Of a stretch of 64,000 nucleotides of DNA, positions 21,187-32,612 are shown piece by piece. Where the stretch lies: assembly GCA_029263895.1 (NCBI GenBank), contig JARIDO010000035.1, positions 186,001 to 250,000 of the forward strand, given 5' to 3'. Below the pieces are notes generated by a model, which had not been told where the DNA came from, searched no databases, and saw only the letters and a program-made list of their open reading frames with translations. The DNA is from Sporosarcina sp. GTDB lineage: Bacteria > Bacillota > Bacilli > Bacillales_A > Planococcaceae. The translations under genes were made by a program, and so were the position numbers. Within the stretch, counting starts at the first letter, position 1, and every line of letters begins with the position of its first letter.

Positions 21187-22131
21187 TTACACGCCCTTCT
21201 TCTTCGCTACAATGGCTACCCAGTCTTCCATTAGAACAGATTCAATAATCTCGAATCCTTTATCAATTAAATCATTTTTCACCAAATCACGTTTTTGACC
21301 AATAATACCAGAAACAATAAATAACCCATTAGAAGGTAAAATTGTATATGCGTCTTGAGAGAATGACATAATCACTTCAGCTAGAATATTTGCAACAATA
21401 ATATCTGCAGGCGCTTTAACAGAAGTTAGTAGATCTCCTTGTTTTACATCAACAATATCTTCAACTTTGTTAAGATTAACATTTTCTTTTGCAGCACGAA
21501 CAGCGACTTCATCCAGATCTAGGGCATGGACTTTATCCGCTCCTAAAAGCGCTGCACCAATAGCCAATACTCCTGAACCAGTTCCGACATCAACAATCTG
21601 ATCACCATGTTTGACATACTTTTCTAGCGCTTGTAGGCATAATACAGTAGTTGGATGTGTTCCTGTTCCAAATGCCATGCCGGGGTCAAGTTCGATAATA
21701 AGTTCGTCTGATTCAACACGTTTGTATTGTTCCCATGTAGGAACAATTGTAAAGCGTCCAGAAATTTTAACGGGGTGATAATATTTTTTCCATGCCGTTG
21801 CCCAATCTTCTTCGTCAATCTCATTTGAATGCACAGCATTACTACCTGCATCTAAACCAAACGAAGATAAACCTTCAATTGATAATTTAATTTCTTGCAC
21901 CGTTTCTATTAAAAAACTATTCACTGGTAAGTACGCCTTTACAATGACGCCTTCTGTAGGGAAATCATTTTTATCAAGTTCATAGATTTCCCCATATCGG
22001 TCTTCATGTATTCGATCAGGTTCTGTCGAATCTTCTATTACAACACCACTAGCCCCTGCTTCATGAAAGATATTCGCAATCGCTTCAGTTGCCTCATGCG
22101 TTGTATGAATTGAGATTTCGGACCACTTCAA
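21187..22131 (-). CDS. prmA: ribosomal protein L11 methyltransferase
   Basis: DPGMAFGTGTHPTTVLCLQALE, VDVGTGSGVLAIGAALLGA. Confidence 0.96.
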   Translation of the reverse strand: MKWSEISIHTTHEATEAIANIFHEAGASGVVIEDSTEPDRIHEDRYGEIYELDKNDFPTEGVIVKAYLPVNSFLIETVQEIKLSIEGLSSFGLDAGSNAVHSNEIDEEDWATAWKKYYHPVKISGRFTIVPTWEQYKRVESDELIIELDPGMAFGTGTHPTTVLCLQALEKYVKHGDQIVDVGTGSGVLAIGAALLGADKVHALDLDEVAVRAAKENVNLNKVEDIVDVKQGDLLTSVKAPADIIVANILAEVIMSFSQDAYTILPSNGLFIVSGIIGQKRDLVKNDLIDKGFEIIESVLMEDWVAIVAKKKGV

Positions 22132-22146
22132 ATGAGTTCATCCCTT

Positions 22147-23268
22147 TCAGTCACCTTTTATAGATCGTTTAATTTTATCGAACAAGGAACTAGAGTATTC
22201 TTCAGGAGCATCACCGGCAATACCTGCAAACTCTCTCATCAATTCTTTTTGTTTTTCTGACATCTTTTTTGGTGTTGCAACTTTAACCACTACATGTTGA
22301 TCACCAATTCCACGGCCGTGGACATTTTTAATCCCTTTGCCTCTTAATCTAAATTTAGTACCCGTTTGTGTTCCAGCCGGAATTTTTAACTTTACATTTC
22401 CTTGAACAGTTGGTACTTCAATTTCATCACCTAGTGCAACCTGAGGGAACGATAAATTTAACTCCAAATATATATCATCATCTTGTCGAATAAATTTCTC
22501 ATGCGGTTTAACTCTGAATACAAGATATAAGTCACCTGCTGGACCACCATTGTGTCCTGCTTCACCTTGTCCTGATACACGAAGTTGTTGCCCGTCATCC
22601 ACACCTTCTGGAATCGTCACTTTGATTTTTTTGCGTTTCGTCACACGACCATCACCATGACATGTTGTACATTTTTCTGGTATGATTTTACCCGTTCCTT
22701 GGCAATGAGGGCAAGTTCGTCTGTTAACCATTTGACCAAGAGGTGTATTTTGAGTAACGCTTATTTGACCCGTTCCATCACAATGTGAACATGTTTTCGC
22801 AGAAGTACCTTTTTTGGCACCTGAACCATCACATGTTTCACATAGTTCCTCTTTAGGAACCTCAATCTCCGTTTCCTTACCAAAAACAGCTTCCATAAAG
22901 TCAATTGTCATCGAATATTGTAAGTCATCACCTTTTCGAGGTGCATTTGGATCTCTTCTACGACCTCCACCACCGCCAAAGAAAGAACTAAAGATGTCTT
23001 CAAATCCGAAGCCGTCACCACCACCGCCGAATCCTCCAAAACCTTGGTTTGGATTCGAATGTCCATATTGATCGTAGTTTGCCTTCTTATTGTCATCACT
23101 TAACACTTCAAACGCTTCTGTTACTTCTTTAAACTTTTCTTCAGCACCGGCTTCTTTATTCAAATCCGGATGAAACTTTTTTGATAGAGAACGATATGCC
23201 TTACGTATTTCTTCTTTTGTCGCTGACTTGGACACACCAAGTACATCATAATAATCTCTTTTACTCAT
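22147..23268 (-). CDS. dnaJ: chaperone DnaJ
   Basis: J domain with HPD, G/F region, four CxxCxGxG-type zinc motifs. Confidence 0.98.
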   Translation of the reverse strand: MSKRDYYDVLGVSKSATKEEIRKAYRSLSKKFHPDLNKEAGAEEKFKEVTEAFEVLSDDNKKANYDQYGHSNPNQGFGGFGGGGDGFGFEDIFSSFFGGGGGRRRDPNAPRKGDDLQYSMTIDFMEAVFGKETEIEVPKEELCETCDGSGAKKGTSAKTCSHCDGTGQISVTQNTPLGQMVNRRTCPHCQGTGKIIPEKCTTCHGDGRVTKRKKIKVTIPEGVDDGQQLRVSGQGEAGHNGGPAGDLYLVFRVKPHEKFIRQDDDIYLELNLSFPQVALGDEIEVPTVQGNVKLKIPAGTQTGTKFRLRGKGIKNVHGRGIGDQHVVVKVATPKKMSEKQKELMREFAGIAGDAPEEYSSSLFDKIKRSIKGD

Positions 23269-23407
23269 TATTTCACTCTCCCGAAATGCATTTAGATGTT
23301 GTCTATTGTACCACGTGATTGAAAAAAGGTTCTATATAAGAAGCAAATTGTATCACTCATTTATTGATGTGAACTCTTTCATCAGCTTCATAAATTCTAT
23401 TATAAAG

Positions 23408-23445
23408 AAAAAGCCAAAGCCGGAATATCGGACTTTGACTTTTCC
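23408..23445 (-). terminator. hairpin downstream of dnaK
   Basis: AAAAAGCCAAAGCCGGAATATCGGACTTTGACTTTT. Confidence 0.65.
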
Positions 23446-23456
23446 GTCAACGTGCA

Positions 23457-25283
23457 TTATTTAGTATCTTTGTCATCTACTTCTTCAAAATCAGCGTCAA
23501 CTACGCCATCATCCGTAGCACCTTCTGTAGATTCAGCATTCTGTGCATCTGCTGCCGCTTGCTCATATAATTTCATTGAAAGTTGTTGAACGAGCTCTTC
23601 AAGTTTGTCTTTCTTCGTACGAATATCATCGTTATCACCAGCTTCTAGAGCTGTCTTCAACTCTTCTTTAGCTTCTTCAACACTCTTAACTTCTTCTTCA
23701 GTCACTTTACCTTCTAGATCTTTAACTGTCTTTTCAGCCATAAATACTAATTGGTCAGCTTCATTTTTCAATTCCGCTTCTTCTTTACGTTTTGTATCTT
23801 CATCAGCATTTGCTTCAGCATCTTTTACCATGCGTTCAATTTCATCATCACTTAAACCTGAACTAGATTGAATTGTAATGTTTTGTTCTTTTTGTGTACC
23901 AAGATCTTTCGCTTTAACTGTTACAATACCATTTTTATCAATATCAAATGTTACTTCAATTTGTGGAACACCGCGTGGTGCTGGTGGAATATCCGTTAGT
24001 TGGAAACGACCTAATGTTTTATTGTCAGCTGACATTGGACGTTCACCTTGTAATACATGGATGTCAACAGCTGGTTGGTTATCTGCTGCTGTTGAGAAAA
24101 CTTGTGATTTACTAGTCGGGATTGTTGTATTACGTTCAATTAATTTTGTAAATACATTTCCCATTGTTTCAATCCCTAGTGATAATGGCGTTACATCTAG
24201 TAATACTACATCTGTAACATCTCCGCTAAGAATAGAACCTTGAACAGCCGCACCCATTGCAACTACTTCATCCGGATTTACACCTTTGTATGGCTCTTTA
24301 CCAGTTTCTTTTTTAATAGCTTCTTGTACAGCAGGAATACGAGTAGAACCACCAACAAGAATGACGCGATCGATTTCTGATGCAGATAATCCAGCATCTT
24401 TAATCGCTTGACGTGTAGGAACCATTGAACGCTCTACTAGAGAAGCTGTTAACTCATCGAATTTCGCTCGAGTAAGTGTAACTTCTAAGTGAAGTGGACC
24501 AGCATCTCCAGCAGTGATGAACGGTAAAGAAACTTGTGATGATGTAACACCAGATAAGTCTTTTTTCGCTTTTTCAGCTGCATCTTTTAAACGCTGCATT
24601 GCCATTTTATCTTTAGAAAGGTCGATACCATTATCTTTCTTGAATTCTGCTACAAGATAGTCGATGATGATGTCATCAAAGTCATCTCCACCTAATTTGT
24701 TATCACCTGCAGTAGAACGTACTTGGAATACGCCGTCTCCAAGTTCAAGGATAGAAACGTCGAATGTACCGCCACCAAGGTCATATACAAGAATTGTTTC
24801 ATCTTCATCTGTCTTATCCAAACCATAAGCAAGTGCTGCAGCTGTTGGTTCATTAATAATTCTTTCCACTTCTAATCCTGCAATCGTACCAGCATCTTTT
24901 GTCGCTTGACGTTGTGCATCATTAAAGTAAGCAGGTACCGTAATAACAGCTTTCGTTACTTTTTCTCCTAAATACTCTTCTGCGTAGCCTTTCATATACT
25001 GAAGAATCATTGCAGATACTTCTTGTGGTGTGTATTCTTTGTCTTCTGCTGATACTTTGAAATCAGTACCCATATGACGTTTAACTGACATGATTGTATG
25101 TGGGTTTGTAATTGACTGACGTTTCGCTACTTCACCAACTTGACGTTCACCATTTTTAAATGCGACAACTGATGGTGTTGTTCGGTTACCTTCTGGGTTT
25201 GGAATTACTTTCGCTTCTCCACCCTCGTATACTGCTACTACAGAGTTTGTTGTACCTAAGTCAATACCAATAATTTTGCTCAT
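23457..25283 (-). CDS. dnaK: chaperone DnaK (Hsp70)
   Basis: [42 protein letters not shown]. Confidence 0.99.
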   Translation of the reverse strand: MSKIIGIDLGTTNSVVAVYEGGEAKVIPNPEGNRTTPSVVAFKNGERQVGEVAKRQSITNPHTIMSVKRHMGTDFKVSAEDKEYTPQEVSAMILQYMKGYAEEYLGEKVTKAVITVPAYFNDAQRQATKDAGTIAGLEVERIINEPTAAALAYGLDKTDEDETILVYDLGGGTFDVSILELGDGVFQVRSTAGDNKLGGDDFDDIIIDYLVAEFKKDNGIDLSKDKMAMQRLKDAAEKAKKDLSGVTSSQVSLPFITAGDAGPLHLEVTLTRAKFDELTASLVERSMVPTRQAIKDAGLSASEIDRVILVGGSTRIPAVQEAIKKETGKEPYKGVNPDEVVAMGAAVQGSILSGDVTDVVLLDVTPLSLGIETMGNVFTKLIERNTTIPTSKSQVFSTAADNQPAVDIHVLQGERPMSADNKTLGRFQLTDIPPAPRGVPQIEVTFDIDKNGIVTVKAKDLGTQKEQNITIQSSSGLSDDEIERMVKDAEANADEDTKRKEEAELKNEADQLVFMAEKTVKDLEGKVTEEEVKSVEEAKEELKTALEAGDNDDIRTKKDKLEELVQQLSMKLYEQAAADAQNAESTEGATDDGVVDADFEEVDDKDTK

Positions 25284-25327
25284 TTTAGAATTCCTCCTAG
25301 AAATAATAGTTAATTTACTTTAGTTTT

Positions 25328-25930
25328 TTATTCGTTAACTTTGACCATGGATGGTCTAAGAACACGATCTTTTAACATGTACCCTTTTTGCATATCCTCA
25401 AGCACTACTCCAGAAGCTTGCTCTTCATCGTTACCGGTCATAATTGCTTGATGAAAGTTCGGGTCGAAATCTTTACCAATTGCTTCAATTGCTACTAAAC
25501 CTTCTGATTCAAGTGCTTCCAATAGTGAACGATATACCATTTCGATACCAGTCATCATTGATTTAGCTTCTTCTGTCGTCGCCTCTAAACTTAGCGCTCG
25601 AGAAAAGTTGTCCAATACAGGAATCAAATTAGTTAAAACGTTTTGCGCTCGATATTTTTGTTGCGATTCTTTATCAAGCGTCGTTCTTCTTTTAAAGTTT
25701 TCATAATCAGCAAGTAGACGTAAACGTTTGTTTTCTTCTTCACGTAATTCTGATTGTAAACTTTCAATTAATTTTTGTTGTTTTTGCTCTGTCGTTTCTT
25801 CCTCACCAGTTGATGAAGTATCAGTTGACGTTTCAACTTCTGACTCTTGACTTTGCAATTGCTCTACAGTCATTTCTTCGTTGTCTTTTTCTAGTTGTTC
25901 TACATCTTTCGCATTCATTTCATCAGTCAC
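25328..25930 (-). CDS. grpE: nucleotide exchange factor GrpE
   Basis: LRLLADYENFKRRT, DPNFHQAIM; synteny. Confidence 0.97.
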   Translation of the reverse strand: MTDEMNAKDVEQLEKDNEEMTVEQLQSQESEVETSTDTSSTGEEETTEQKQQKLIESLQSELREEENKRLRLLADYENFKRRTTLDKESQQKYRAQNVLTNLIPVLDNFSRALSLEATTEEAKSMMTGIEMVYRSLLEALESEGLVAIEAIGKDFDPNFHQAIMTGNDEEQASGVVLEDMQKGYMLKDRVLRPSMVKVNE

Positions 25931-26981
25931 TATTCTTTCCTCCTAGCTGACCATCAACAAACGTTAACCTGGCCAGTTCTCTAGATAAATCCGCGCTTAG
26001 CACATCGAGCATCGTTATAATCCTTCCATAGTCCATGCGCTTAGGTCCAACAATCGCTATCGAGCCAGTCATATTATTTCCAGCCTCATATGTAGCTGTA
26101 ATAACACTAAAACTATCCATAGCGTCATGTCTATTCTCCGAACCAATACGAACGCGTATCCCAACATTCTCATCTTGAAAAAAGGTTGTAGCAGGTGATC
26201 CTTTCTCCATGAGTTCAAAAAAATCTTTCATTTTTTGAATGTCACTGAATTCGGGTTGTTTCATCATGTTCATTTTGCCGCCAAAAAACAAACGGTCTTC
26301 GGGTTCAATTGACATCGCCTTTTGAAAGGACGAATACAGTTCGCCTGAATGGTAAACATGCTGTTTTAACACCATTTCAGCTTCCGATACTAACGTCTTT
26401 TGTAAATCGTTCAATGGTGTACCGACAAGTCGCTCATTTAAGATATTGACCATTTTCTCAATATCCGAAGGTGTAAAACCTTCTGGAACTGTGAATAATC
26501 GATTTTCAACCCGGCCGTTATCGGTCACGATAATCGCAACAGCTTTTCGTTGATCCAGAGGAACAATTGAAAACTTTTTCACTGCATGAGACGAAGTATC
26601 TGGCCCTAAAAGAACAGAAGTATAATTTGTTAAATCTGAAAGGATTGTTGCAGACTTTCTGATTAACTCCTCTGTTTCAACCATTTTCCCACGAAATACT
26701 GAGCGTAGTTGCATACTATCTTGCGTATTCAGTTTTACAGGTGTTAATAAATGATCAACATAAAACCTATACCCTTTTTCAGATGGTATTCTACCAGACG
26801 AAGTATGCGTCTTTTCTAAGTAACCCATTTCTTCAAGGTCAGCCATTTCATTCCGAATTGTCGCCGAACTAAAAGGCGCTTCCGGTTTTTTGGATAGCTG
26901 CCTCGATCCCACAGGTTGGGCGGACTCGATGAAATCGTTAACCGTCAGTTGCAATATAAGTAATTGCCTGCTTGTCAACAT
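25923..26981 (-). CDS. hrcA: heat-inducible transcription repressor HrcA
   Basis: MLTSRQLLILQLTVNDFIESAQPVGSRQLSKK..., ATIRNEMADLEEMGYLEKTHTSSGRIPSEKGYRFYVD. Confidence 0.96.
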   Translation of the reverse strand: MLTSRQLLILQLTVNDFIESAQPVGSRQLSKKPEAPFSSATIRNEMADLEEMGYLEKTHTSSGRIPSEKGYRFYVDHLLTPVKLNTQDSMQLRSVFRGKMVETEELIRKSATILSDLTNYTSVLLGPDTSSHAVKKFSIVPLDQRKAVAIIVTDNGRVENRLFTVPEGFTPSDIEKMVNILNERLVGTPLNDLQKTLVSEAEMVLKQHVYHSGELYSSFQKAMSIEPEDRLFFGGKMNMMKQPEFSDIQKMKDFFELMEKGSPATTFFQDENVGIRVRIGSENRHDAMDSFSVITATYEAGNNMTGSIAIVGPKRMDYGRIITMLDVLSADLSRELARLTFVDGQLGGKNSD

Positions 26982-26995
26982 CGTCATCACTCCTG

Positions 26996-27022
26996 TTAGC
27001 ACTCTGAATGAGTGAGTGCTAA
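26996..27022. promoter_or_regulatory. CIRCE operator
   Basis: TTAGCACTC-TGAATGAGT-GAGTGCTAA, perfect 9-9-9 match upstream of hrcA. Confidence 0.97.
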
Positions 27023-27076
27023 TACTACTGATAATTTATCAAATTCAATTCTACATGTCAACGAATTAACTTCGTT

Positions 27077-28210
27077 TTATTTAAGAAATTCTTGAAACAC
27101 ATCATTTCCTCTAAACACACCTGCTTTTGTCAACTTAAAATGTTCATTAAAAAGTTCTACTAAATCCCTATCTATTAACGTCTTTAGTGTTTCTCCATAT
27201 ATATCAGCAAGCTTTCGATCAAATTTCTTTTCAAAAGTTTTAATAGAAACACCATCCGCTTTACGTAAACCTAAAAACATTTCCTCTTCCATCGATTCAA
27301 TATTCGTTACTGTATTCGTTTGGAAAACAGGTCGTTTAAACTGATTTACTTGCTCCATATATTTACCAATCGGACCGATATTTGAGTATCTTTGTCCGTT
27401 TAGATAGCCATGGGCTCCTGCACCAACCCCTGCGTACATATCGTTCTCCCAATAAATTAAATTATGTATGGATTCAAAACCTGGTTGTGCAAAGTTACTG
27501 ATTTCATAACGCTTTTTCCCGAATTTCTCCATGTGATCCATCAGCATAGAGAACATTTCAGTTTCAACGTCTTCACCAGGCAAAGGGAGTTTTCCTCTAT
27601 TCATGAGATTATAAAAAACCGTTTTCGGTTCTACGATTAAAGAATAGCCTGAGTAATGCGGCAGATCTAATGCAGTTGCTTTAATGAGCGTATCCTGCCA
27701 TTGTTGAATCGTTTGGCCAGGCAAACCATAAATTAAATCAATGCTCATATTTTCAAAACCAACTTTACGTGCATCTTCAATTACTCTTATCGCATCATTC
27801 GCTCCGTGGGTTCTACCTATCTTTGTTAGTAAATCGTTATCAAAGGATTGGACACCGATACTTAACCGTTTTACTCCACCCTTTTTAAGTACGACTAACT
27901 TTTCATATGTTAACTCGTCAGGATTTGCTTCAGTAGAAAATTCTCTAAGTGCTTGCACATTTACATAGCTATGGACTATTTCAAGAAGTCTATCCAATTG
28001 TTGTGCAGATAAGGAAGTAGGTGTTCCCCCACCAAGAAAAACGGTTTCAACTTCATGAAAGGAAATTCCTTGTTGTTTCATAATTTCGAGTTCCATACCA
28101 ATGGCCTCGATATATTCGTCAACCGGTTGGTTTTTAAAAAACACCTTATTAAAGTCACAGTAGTGACAGATTTGATGGCAAAATGGGATATGTATGTAAA
28201 TACCTCGCAC
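27077..28210 (-). CDS. hemW: radical SAM heme chaperone HemW
   Basis: YIHIPFCHQICHYCDFNK, FLGGGTPTSLS; GTG start. Confidence 0.95.
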   Translation of the reverse strand: MRGIYIHIPFCHQICHYCDFNKVFFKNQPVDEYIEAIGMELEIMKQQGISFHEVETVFLGGGTPTSLSAQQLDRLLEIVHSYVNVQALREFSTEANPDELTYEKLVVLKKGGVKRLSIGVQSFDNDLLTKIGRTHGANDAIRVIEDARKVGFENMSIDLIYGLPGQTIQQWQDTLIKATALDLPHYSGYSLIVEPKTVFYNLMNRGKLPLPGEDVETEMFSMLMDHMEKFGKKRYEISNFAQPGFESIHNLIYWENDMYAGVGAGAHGYLNGQRYSNIGPIGKYMEQVNQFKRPVFQTNTVTNIESMEEEMFLGLRKADGVSIKTFEKKFDRKLADIYGETLKTLIDRDLVELFNEHFKLTKAGVFRGNDVFQEFLK

Positions 28211-28234
28211 AATTATTACTCCTTCCTAAATGGG

Positions 28235-28261
28235 AAAAAGAGGGCTGTAATGCCCTCTTTT
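28235..28261 (-). terminator. terminator between lepA and hemW
   Basis: AAAGAGGGC-TGTAAT-GCCCTCTTT with flanking T/A tracts. Confidence 0.7.
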
Positions 28262-28400
28262 CATAGTTTGCGTTAAAAATTCTTAAATCTAATAATCGTA
28301 AATCTGATTATCGATTGTTTACAACTTATAACCTCATCCAAGCTATTTTTAAAGAATGGATGATGGTTTTATTAAATAACGAACAGCGTTCAAATTTCTG

Positions 28401-30224
28401 TTAATCTTCGTCCATTTTCAGTACTGCCATAAATGCTTCTTGAGGAACTTCAACAGAACCCACTTGTTTCATTTTTTTCTTACCTTCTTTTTGTTTCTCT
28501 AACAGCTTACGTTTACGGGATATATCTCCCCCATAACATTTAGCTAAAACATTTTTACCCATCGATTTGATTGTTGAACGAGCAACAATCTTTTGACCGA
28601 TAGCAGCTTGCACAGGTACTTCGAATTGTTGTCGAGGAATTAGTTTTCTTAACTTTTCAACGATTGCTTTTCCACGATCATAAGAAAAGTCACGATGCAC
28701 GATGAAGCTTAACGCATCAACTTGTTCGCCATTTAACAAAATATCCATTTTCACTAATTTGGATTCTTTATAACCAATCAATTCATAATCAAGTGAAGCA
28801 TAACCTTTTGTACTGGACTTTAATTGGTCAAAGAAGTCATAGACAATTTCCGCTAGTGGCAATTCGTAAATAATATTCACGCGTGATGAATCCATATAAT
28901 CCATTGTGACAAAGTTACCACGCTTATGCTGACATAATTCCATAACGGAACCGACGTAATCATTCGGAACCATAATGGATGCTTTTACATAAGGTTCTTC
29001 TACATGATCCACTTTTTGTGAATCTGGCATCATTGCAGGATTGTCCACCTTCAGCTCCGTACCATCGGTTAAGATGACGTTATAGATAACACTAGGTGCT
29101 GTAGTGATAAGGTCTATATTGAATTCACGTTCAATACGTTCTTGGATAATTTCCATGTGCAATAAACCTAAAAACCCACAGCGGTATCCAAATCCTAATG
29201 CTTGAGAAGTTTCAGCTTCATATTGCAAGGCAGCATCATTTAGTTCTAATTTTTCAAGCGCTTCTCGTAAATCGTTATACTTTGAAGTATCAATTGGATA
29301 TAGCCCACAATAGACCATCGGGTTCATTCGACGGTACCCTGGTAATGGCTCTAACGCTCCATTTACTGCATTTGTAATCGTATCACCGACTTGTGTATCA
29401 CCAACATTTTTTATAGCAGCTGATAAGTAGCCCACGTCTCCTACAGTAAGTTCTTCCCTCGGTGATATATGAGGTGTAAATACACCAACATCAAGTACTT
29501 CAAACTTTTTACCCGTTGCCATCATCAAGATTTTATCTCCCGGCTTAACGGTACCTTGCATTACCCGGATGTTTACAATTACACCTTTATAAGGGTCGTA
29601 ATGCGAGTCGAAAATGAGTGCTTCTAATGGAGCTTCTGGATCACCTTGAGGAGCTGGAACTTTCTCAACAATCTGTTCCAAAATTTCTTCAATACCGATA
29701 CCTGCTTTTGCAGATGCATGCACAGCTTCGGATGCGTCTAAGCCGATAACATCTTCAATTTCCTTTTTTACTTTTTCAGGATCAGCTGCCGGCAAATCGA
29801 TTTTATTCACTACGGGTAGAATTTCTAGGTTATTATCGAGTGCTAAATAAACATTCGCTAATGTTTGCGCTTCTATTCCTTGAGCCGCATCTACGACAAG
29901 AATAGCTCCCTCACAAGCCGCTAGACTTCGAGAAACTTCGTATGTAAAGTCGACGTGCCCTGGCGTGTCGATGAGATGGAATGTATATTCCTCCCCATCT
30001 TTCGCATTGTACGTCAACTGCACAGCATTTAATTTAATTGTTATTCCACGTTCGCGCTCTAAATCCATTGAATCTAGTGTTTGTGATTTCATTTCACGCG
30101 AAGTTAACGTTTGAGTTTGTTCAAGTATCCGATCAGCCAACGTCGATTTACCGTGATCGATATGCGCAATGATAGAAAAGTTCCTTATATTTTTCTGACG
30201 AGCCAATCTCTGTTCTATATTCAT
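28401..30224 (-). CDS. lepA: elongation factor 4 (LepA)
   Basis: [35 protein letters not shown]; start corrected to MNIEQ. Confidence 0.97.
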   Translation of the reverse strand: MNIEQRLARQKNIRNFSIIAHIDHGKSTLADRILEQTQTLTSREMKSQTLDSMDLERERGITIKLNAVQLTYNAKDGEEYTFHLIDTPGHVDFTYEVSRSLAACEGAILVVDAAQGIEAQTLANVYLALDNNLEILPVVNKIDLPAADPEKVKKEIEDVIGLDASEAVHASAKAGIGIEEILEQIVEKVPAPQGDPEAPLEALIFDSHYDPYKGVIVNIRVMQGTVKPGDKILMMATGKKFEVLDVGVFTPHISPREELTVGDVGYLSAAIKNVGDTQVGDTITNAVNGALEPLPGYRRMNPMVYCGLYPIDTSKYNDLREALEKLELNDAALQYEAETSQALGFGYRCGFLGLLHMEIIQERIEREFNIDLITTAPSVIYNVILTDGTELKVDNPAMMPDSQKVDHVEEPYVKASIMVPNDYVGSVMELCQHKRGNFVTMDYMDSSRVNIIYELPLAEIVYDFFDQLKSSTKGYASLDYELIGYKESKLVKMDILLNGEQVDALSFIVHRDFSYDRGKAIVEKLRKLIPRQQFEVPVQAAIGQKIVARSTIKSMGKNVLAKCYGGDISRKRKLLEKQKEGKKKMKQVGSVEVPQEAFMAVLKMDED

Positions 30225-30280
30225 CGTAAGTTCACTCCTATTTAAGCTATGTTGAATTATAGCAGTGAACTGCCAAGACT

Positions 30281-31090
30281 TCAATATTCGGTTGTAGTAG
30301 AGTTTGCTAAAATTTTTGCAGCAGCTTGAGCAATGACGGCGACTGTACGATTTAGTTCATCTTCCTTATTACCAATTCCTCCTAGTTCAATGAGAACTGA
30401 AGAAGGATGAAGATCCTGATTATACTTTCCATCTACATGTGCACCGCTCTTCATTATTAAGTTCCTTGTAATCCCTGGAACTATGTTCTCCAACTCACTT
30501 TTAAATGACAGTGCCATTTCTCTATTTTTTAAGTAGTTTGTATGCTCTGTTCCAATGACAAACGCAATTTTCGCATATCTTTCACCATTATATTCAATCG
30601 TCGTCTTATCTGAGCGAAGATTATCGCGATGTATGTCGATGATTAGGTTATAGCTTTTTTTAGTAATTTCTTTTTCCACATAAGGTCTTATATTTTTGTA
30701 AGCACCTGTATGTTGAACTTGCGCTTTAATGATGTCCGTTTCGATTCCGTATAATGATAACTGGTTCTTTAACTTTTCCCCAAACTTTGTAATGTTTTCA
30801 GTTTGATGCGATACAGATATTTTCCCTTCCACTGCTTCTGTGACTGGTTCGTACGCCTCGTGATAATGCGAAAAATACAGAAGTACATTGCTAGTAGTGG
30901 GAACTGCTAGTTTTTCTTGAGCAATATTCGCCGCGTACACTATCATTTTAGGTTCTTTGACATACTTATTAGAGTTGACAGACGTTTCACTAGCCATCTT
31001 ATTCATGATGACAGGAAAAAGAAATAAAAATAGTACGACTAATCCCCAGATTTTCACTGTTTTTTTCATGAGCATCCCCCCGTCATCCAA
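30281..31090 (-). CDS. spoIIP: stage II sporulation protein P
   Basis: [39 protein letters not shown]; next to gpr. Confidence 0.92.
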   Translation of the reverse strand: MDDGGMLMKKTVKIWGLVVLFLFLFPVIMNKMASETSVNSNKYVKEPKMIVYAANIAQEKLAVPTTSNVLLYFSHYHEAYEPVTEAVEGKISVSHQTENITKFGEKLKNQLSLYGIETDIIKAQVQHTGAYKNIRPYVEKEITKKSYNLIIDIHRDNLRSDKTTIEYNGERYAKIAFVIGTEHTNYLKNREMALSFKSELENIVPGITRNLIMKSGAHVDGKYNQDLHPSSVLIELGGIGNKEDELNRTVAVIAQAAAKILANSTTTEY

Positions 31091-31118
31091 CTATATGTTT
31101 TGAATGACGGGCGCATGC

Positions 31119-32156
31119 CTATTTTTTATTATCCGAAAGCCAAGAATCTAACGTCCCTGATAACGCATTCGCATATAACGATACCCACGAATCTATCTCT
31201 TTTGGCGATATGAACGTACGGAGCTCATGATTTGTTAAAACTTCTTCAAATAATTGTATACGCTCCTCATGTGTCCAAGAAGCCCAATCACCAAAAATAG
31301 GCAATAACGTTGAGCGATCTGCATCTTTATTTTCCTTATGAAGCCACGGTGAAACCGAAAGTCTTGATGAAGGGCTAGATTCTTCACTAATCTTTGAAGC
31401 GATAAATCCAAACATAGAATCAATTGCATCCGCAATCATCACCGGTCCATCAACAACTGTAGGAATACCGATTGCAATAACAGGCACACCAAGCGTCTCT
31501 TTTGAAACCTCTTTTCGACTATTCCCTACACCTGATCCCGGATGTATTCCCGTGTCCGTTAGTTGAATCGTTCTACATAGTCGCGAACTATCTCTCGCAG
31601 CTAATGCGTCAACGACAACTAGTAAGTCCGGTTTAATTTGATTGGCTACTGCATAAATAAAATCAGCAGTTTCTAGACCCGTCTGAATGGTTACACCAGG
31701 TGCGTAAACAAACACCTCTCCTCCAGCATCAGAATAATAATCTGGAACAACATCGCGTAACTTGTCCATTGTAAGTGGACCAATCGCATCAGGCGTAACA
31801 TCTCTATTTCCTAGACCGATAAATAAAATTTTCCCCATTTTTAATGTGTTCTGATTTTCAAGCATTTTATTTAACTGTTTAAGTAATTCTGCTGAAAGCT
31901 CATCAATTCCATCTTGATCTGCCGAATGTAGAGCGGGGACGGTCAATGTAACATACGTCCCTTCTTTTTTATTAATTCGTTTTTCACCGTCCTTGTCTAC
32001 TACTACTGATGTGATAATGACGCGCCCATTTCTGTCTTCTTTAATGTCGATGCCACCCGAATCTGTTAATATCCCACGTTCTGCTTCTGTGCGATGACGA
32101 ATCATCTCTTCACTCTCATCAAGTAAATCCGTTCTGTAGAAATTATGCTTTTCCAA
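31119..32156 (-). CDS. gpr: GPR spore endopeptidase
   Basis: YRTDLLDESEEMI, LFIGLGNRDVTPDAIGPLT, VVVDALAARDSSRLCRTIQLTDTGIHPGSGVGNSR. Confidence 0.96.
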   Translation of the reverse strand: MEKHNFYRTDLLDESEEMIRHRTEAERGILTDSGGIDIKEDRNGRVIITSVVVDKDGEKRINKKEGTYVTLTVPALHSADQDGIDELSAELLKQLNKMLENQNTLKMGKILFIGLGNRDVTPDAIGPLTMDKLRDVVPDYYSDAGGEVFVYAPGVTIQTGLETADFIYAVANQIKPDLLVVVDALAARDSSRLCRTIQLTDTGIHPGSGVGNSRKEVSKETLGVPVIAIGIPTVVDGPVMIADAIDSMFGFIASKISEESSPSSRLSVSPWLHKENKDADRSTLLPIFGDWASWTHEERIQLFEEVLTNHELRTFISPKEIDSWVSLYANALSGTLDSWLSDNKK

Positions 32157-32322
32157 ATTTAATCACCTCACCATCAAGTTTGTGCGTTGTGTCAAGGAAA
32201 TATTCTTTCCATCTTTTTATTGCAATTCAGCATCCTTTTTGATAAAATAATGACTGTTGTATAGAGACATCCGAAATTACGTGGAAACACTCTTGCCTTA
32301 CATGAAACTGGAGGTGAACGAA

Positions 32323-32574
32323 TTGCCAAACATTAAATCTGCGATCAAACGTGTTAAGCAAAGCACAGCTGCAAACGAACAAAACTCGCACACAAAAGCG
32401 ACTATGCGTTCTGCTGTACGTAAAGCTGAAGTTGCACTTGAAGCAAAAGATGAGAATGCGTCTGTACTTTTAAAAGATGCTATCAAAAAGATGGACACGG
32501 CTGCACGTAAAGGTCTTATCCATAAAAACACTGCATCACGTCAAAAAGCTCGTCTAACTAAAAAAGCACTATGA
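32323..32574 (+). CDS. rpsT: 30S ribosomal protein S20
   Basis: (L)PNIKSAIKRVKQSTAANEQNSHTKATMRSAVRKAE...; TTG start preceded by GGAGGTGAACGAA. Confidence 0.95.
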   Translation: MPNIKSAIKRVKQSTAANEQNSHTKATMRSAVRKAEVALEAKDENASVLLKDAIKKMDTAARKGLIHKNTASRQKARLTKKAL

Positions 32575-32581
32575 TACAACG

Positions 32582-32612
32582 AAAGACCGTCCTGAATAGG
32601 ACGGTCTTTTTA
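32582..32612. terminator. bidirectional terminator between rpsT and holA
   Basis: AAAGACCGTCCTGAATAGGACGGTCTTTTT. Confidence 0.85.

Noticed and set aside
22814-23099. ORFs antisense or out of frame over dnaJ (PPPPNPPKP-rich)
   Set aside because: Generated by the glycine-rich G/F region of dnaJ
23605-24243. Serine-rich plus-strand ORFs opposite dnaK
   Set aside because: Classic antisense ORFs from codon bias of dnaK; no RBS or homology expected
28285-28375. Short imperfect dyads (ATAATC/GATTAT, ATCCA/TGGAT) between hemW terminator and lepA
   Set aside because: Arms of 5-6 bp in AT-rich spacer are expected by chance
30281-31090. SpoIIP as a possible truncated pseudogene, because it seems shorter than B. 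subtilis SpoIIP
   Set aside because: N-terminal signal/TM and full catalytic C-domain are present; the shorter linker is compatible with a functional protein
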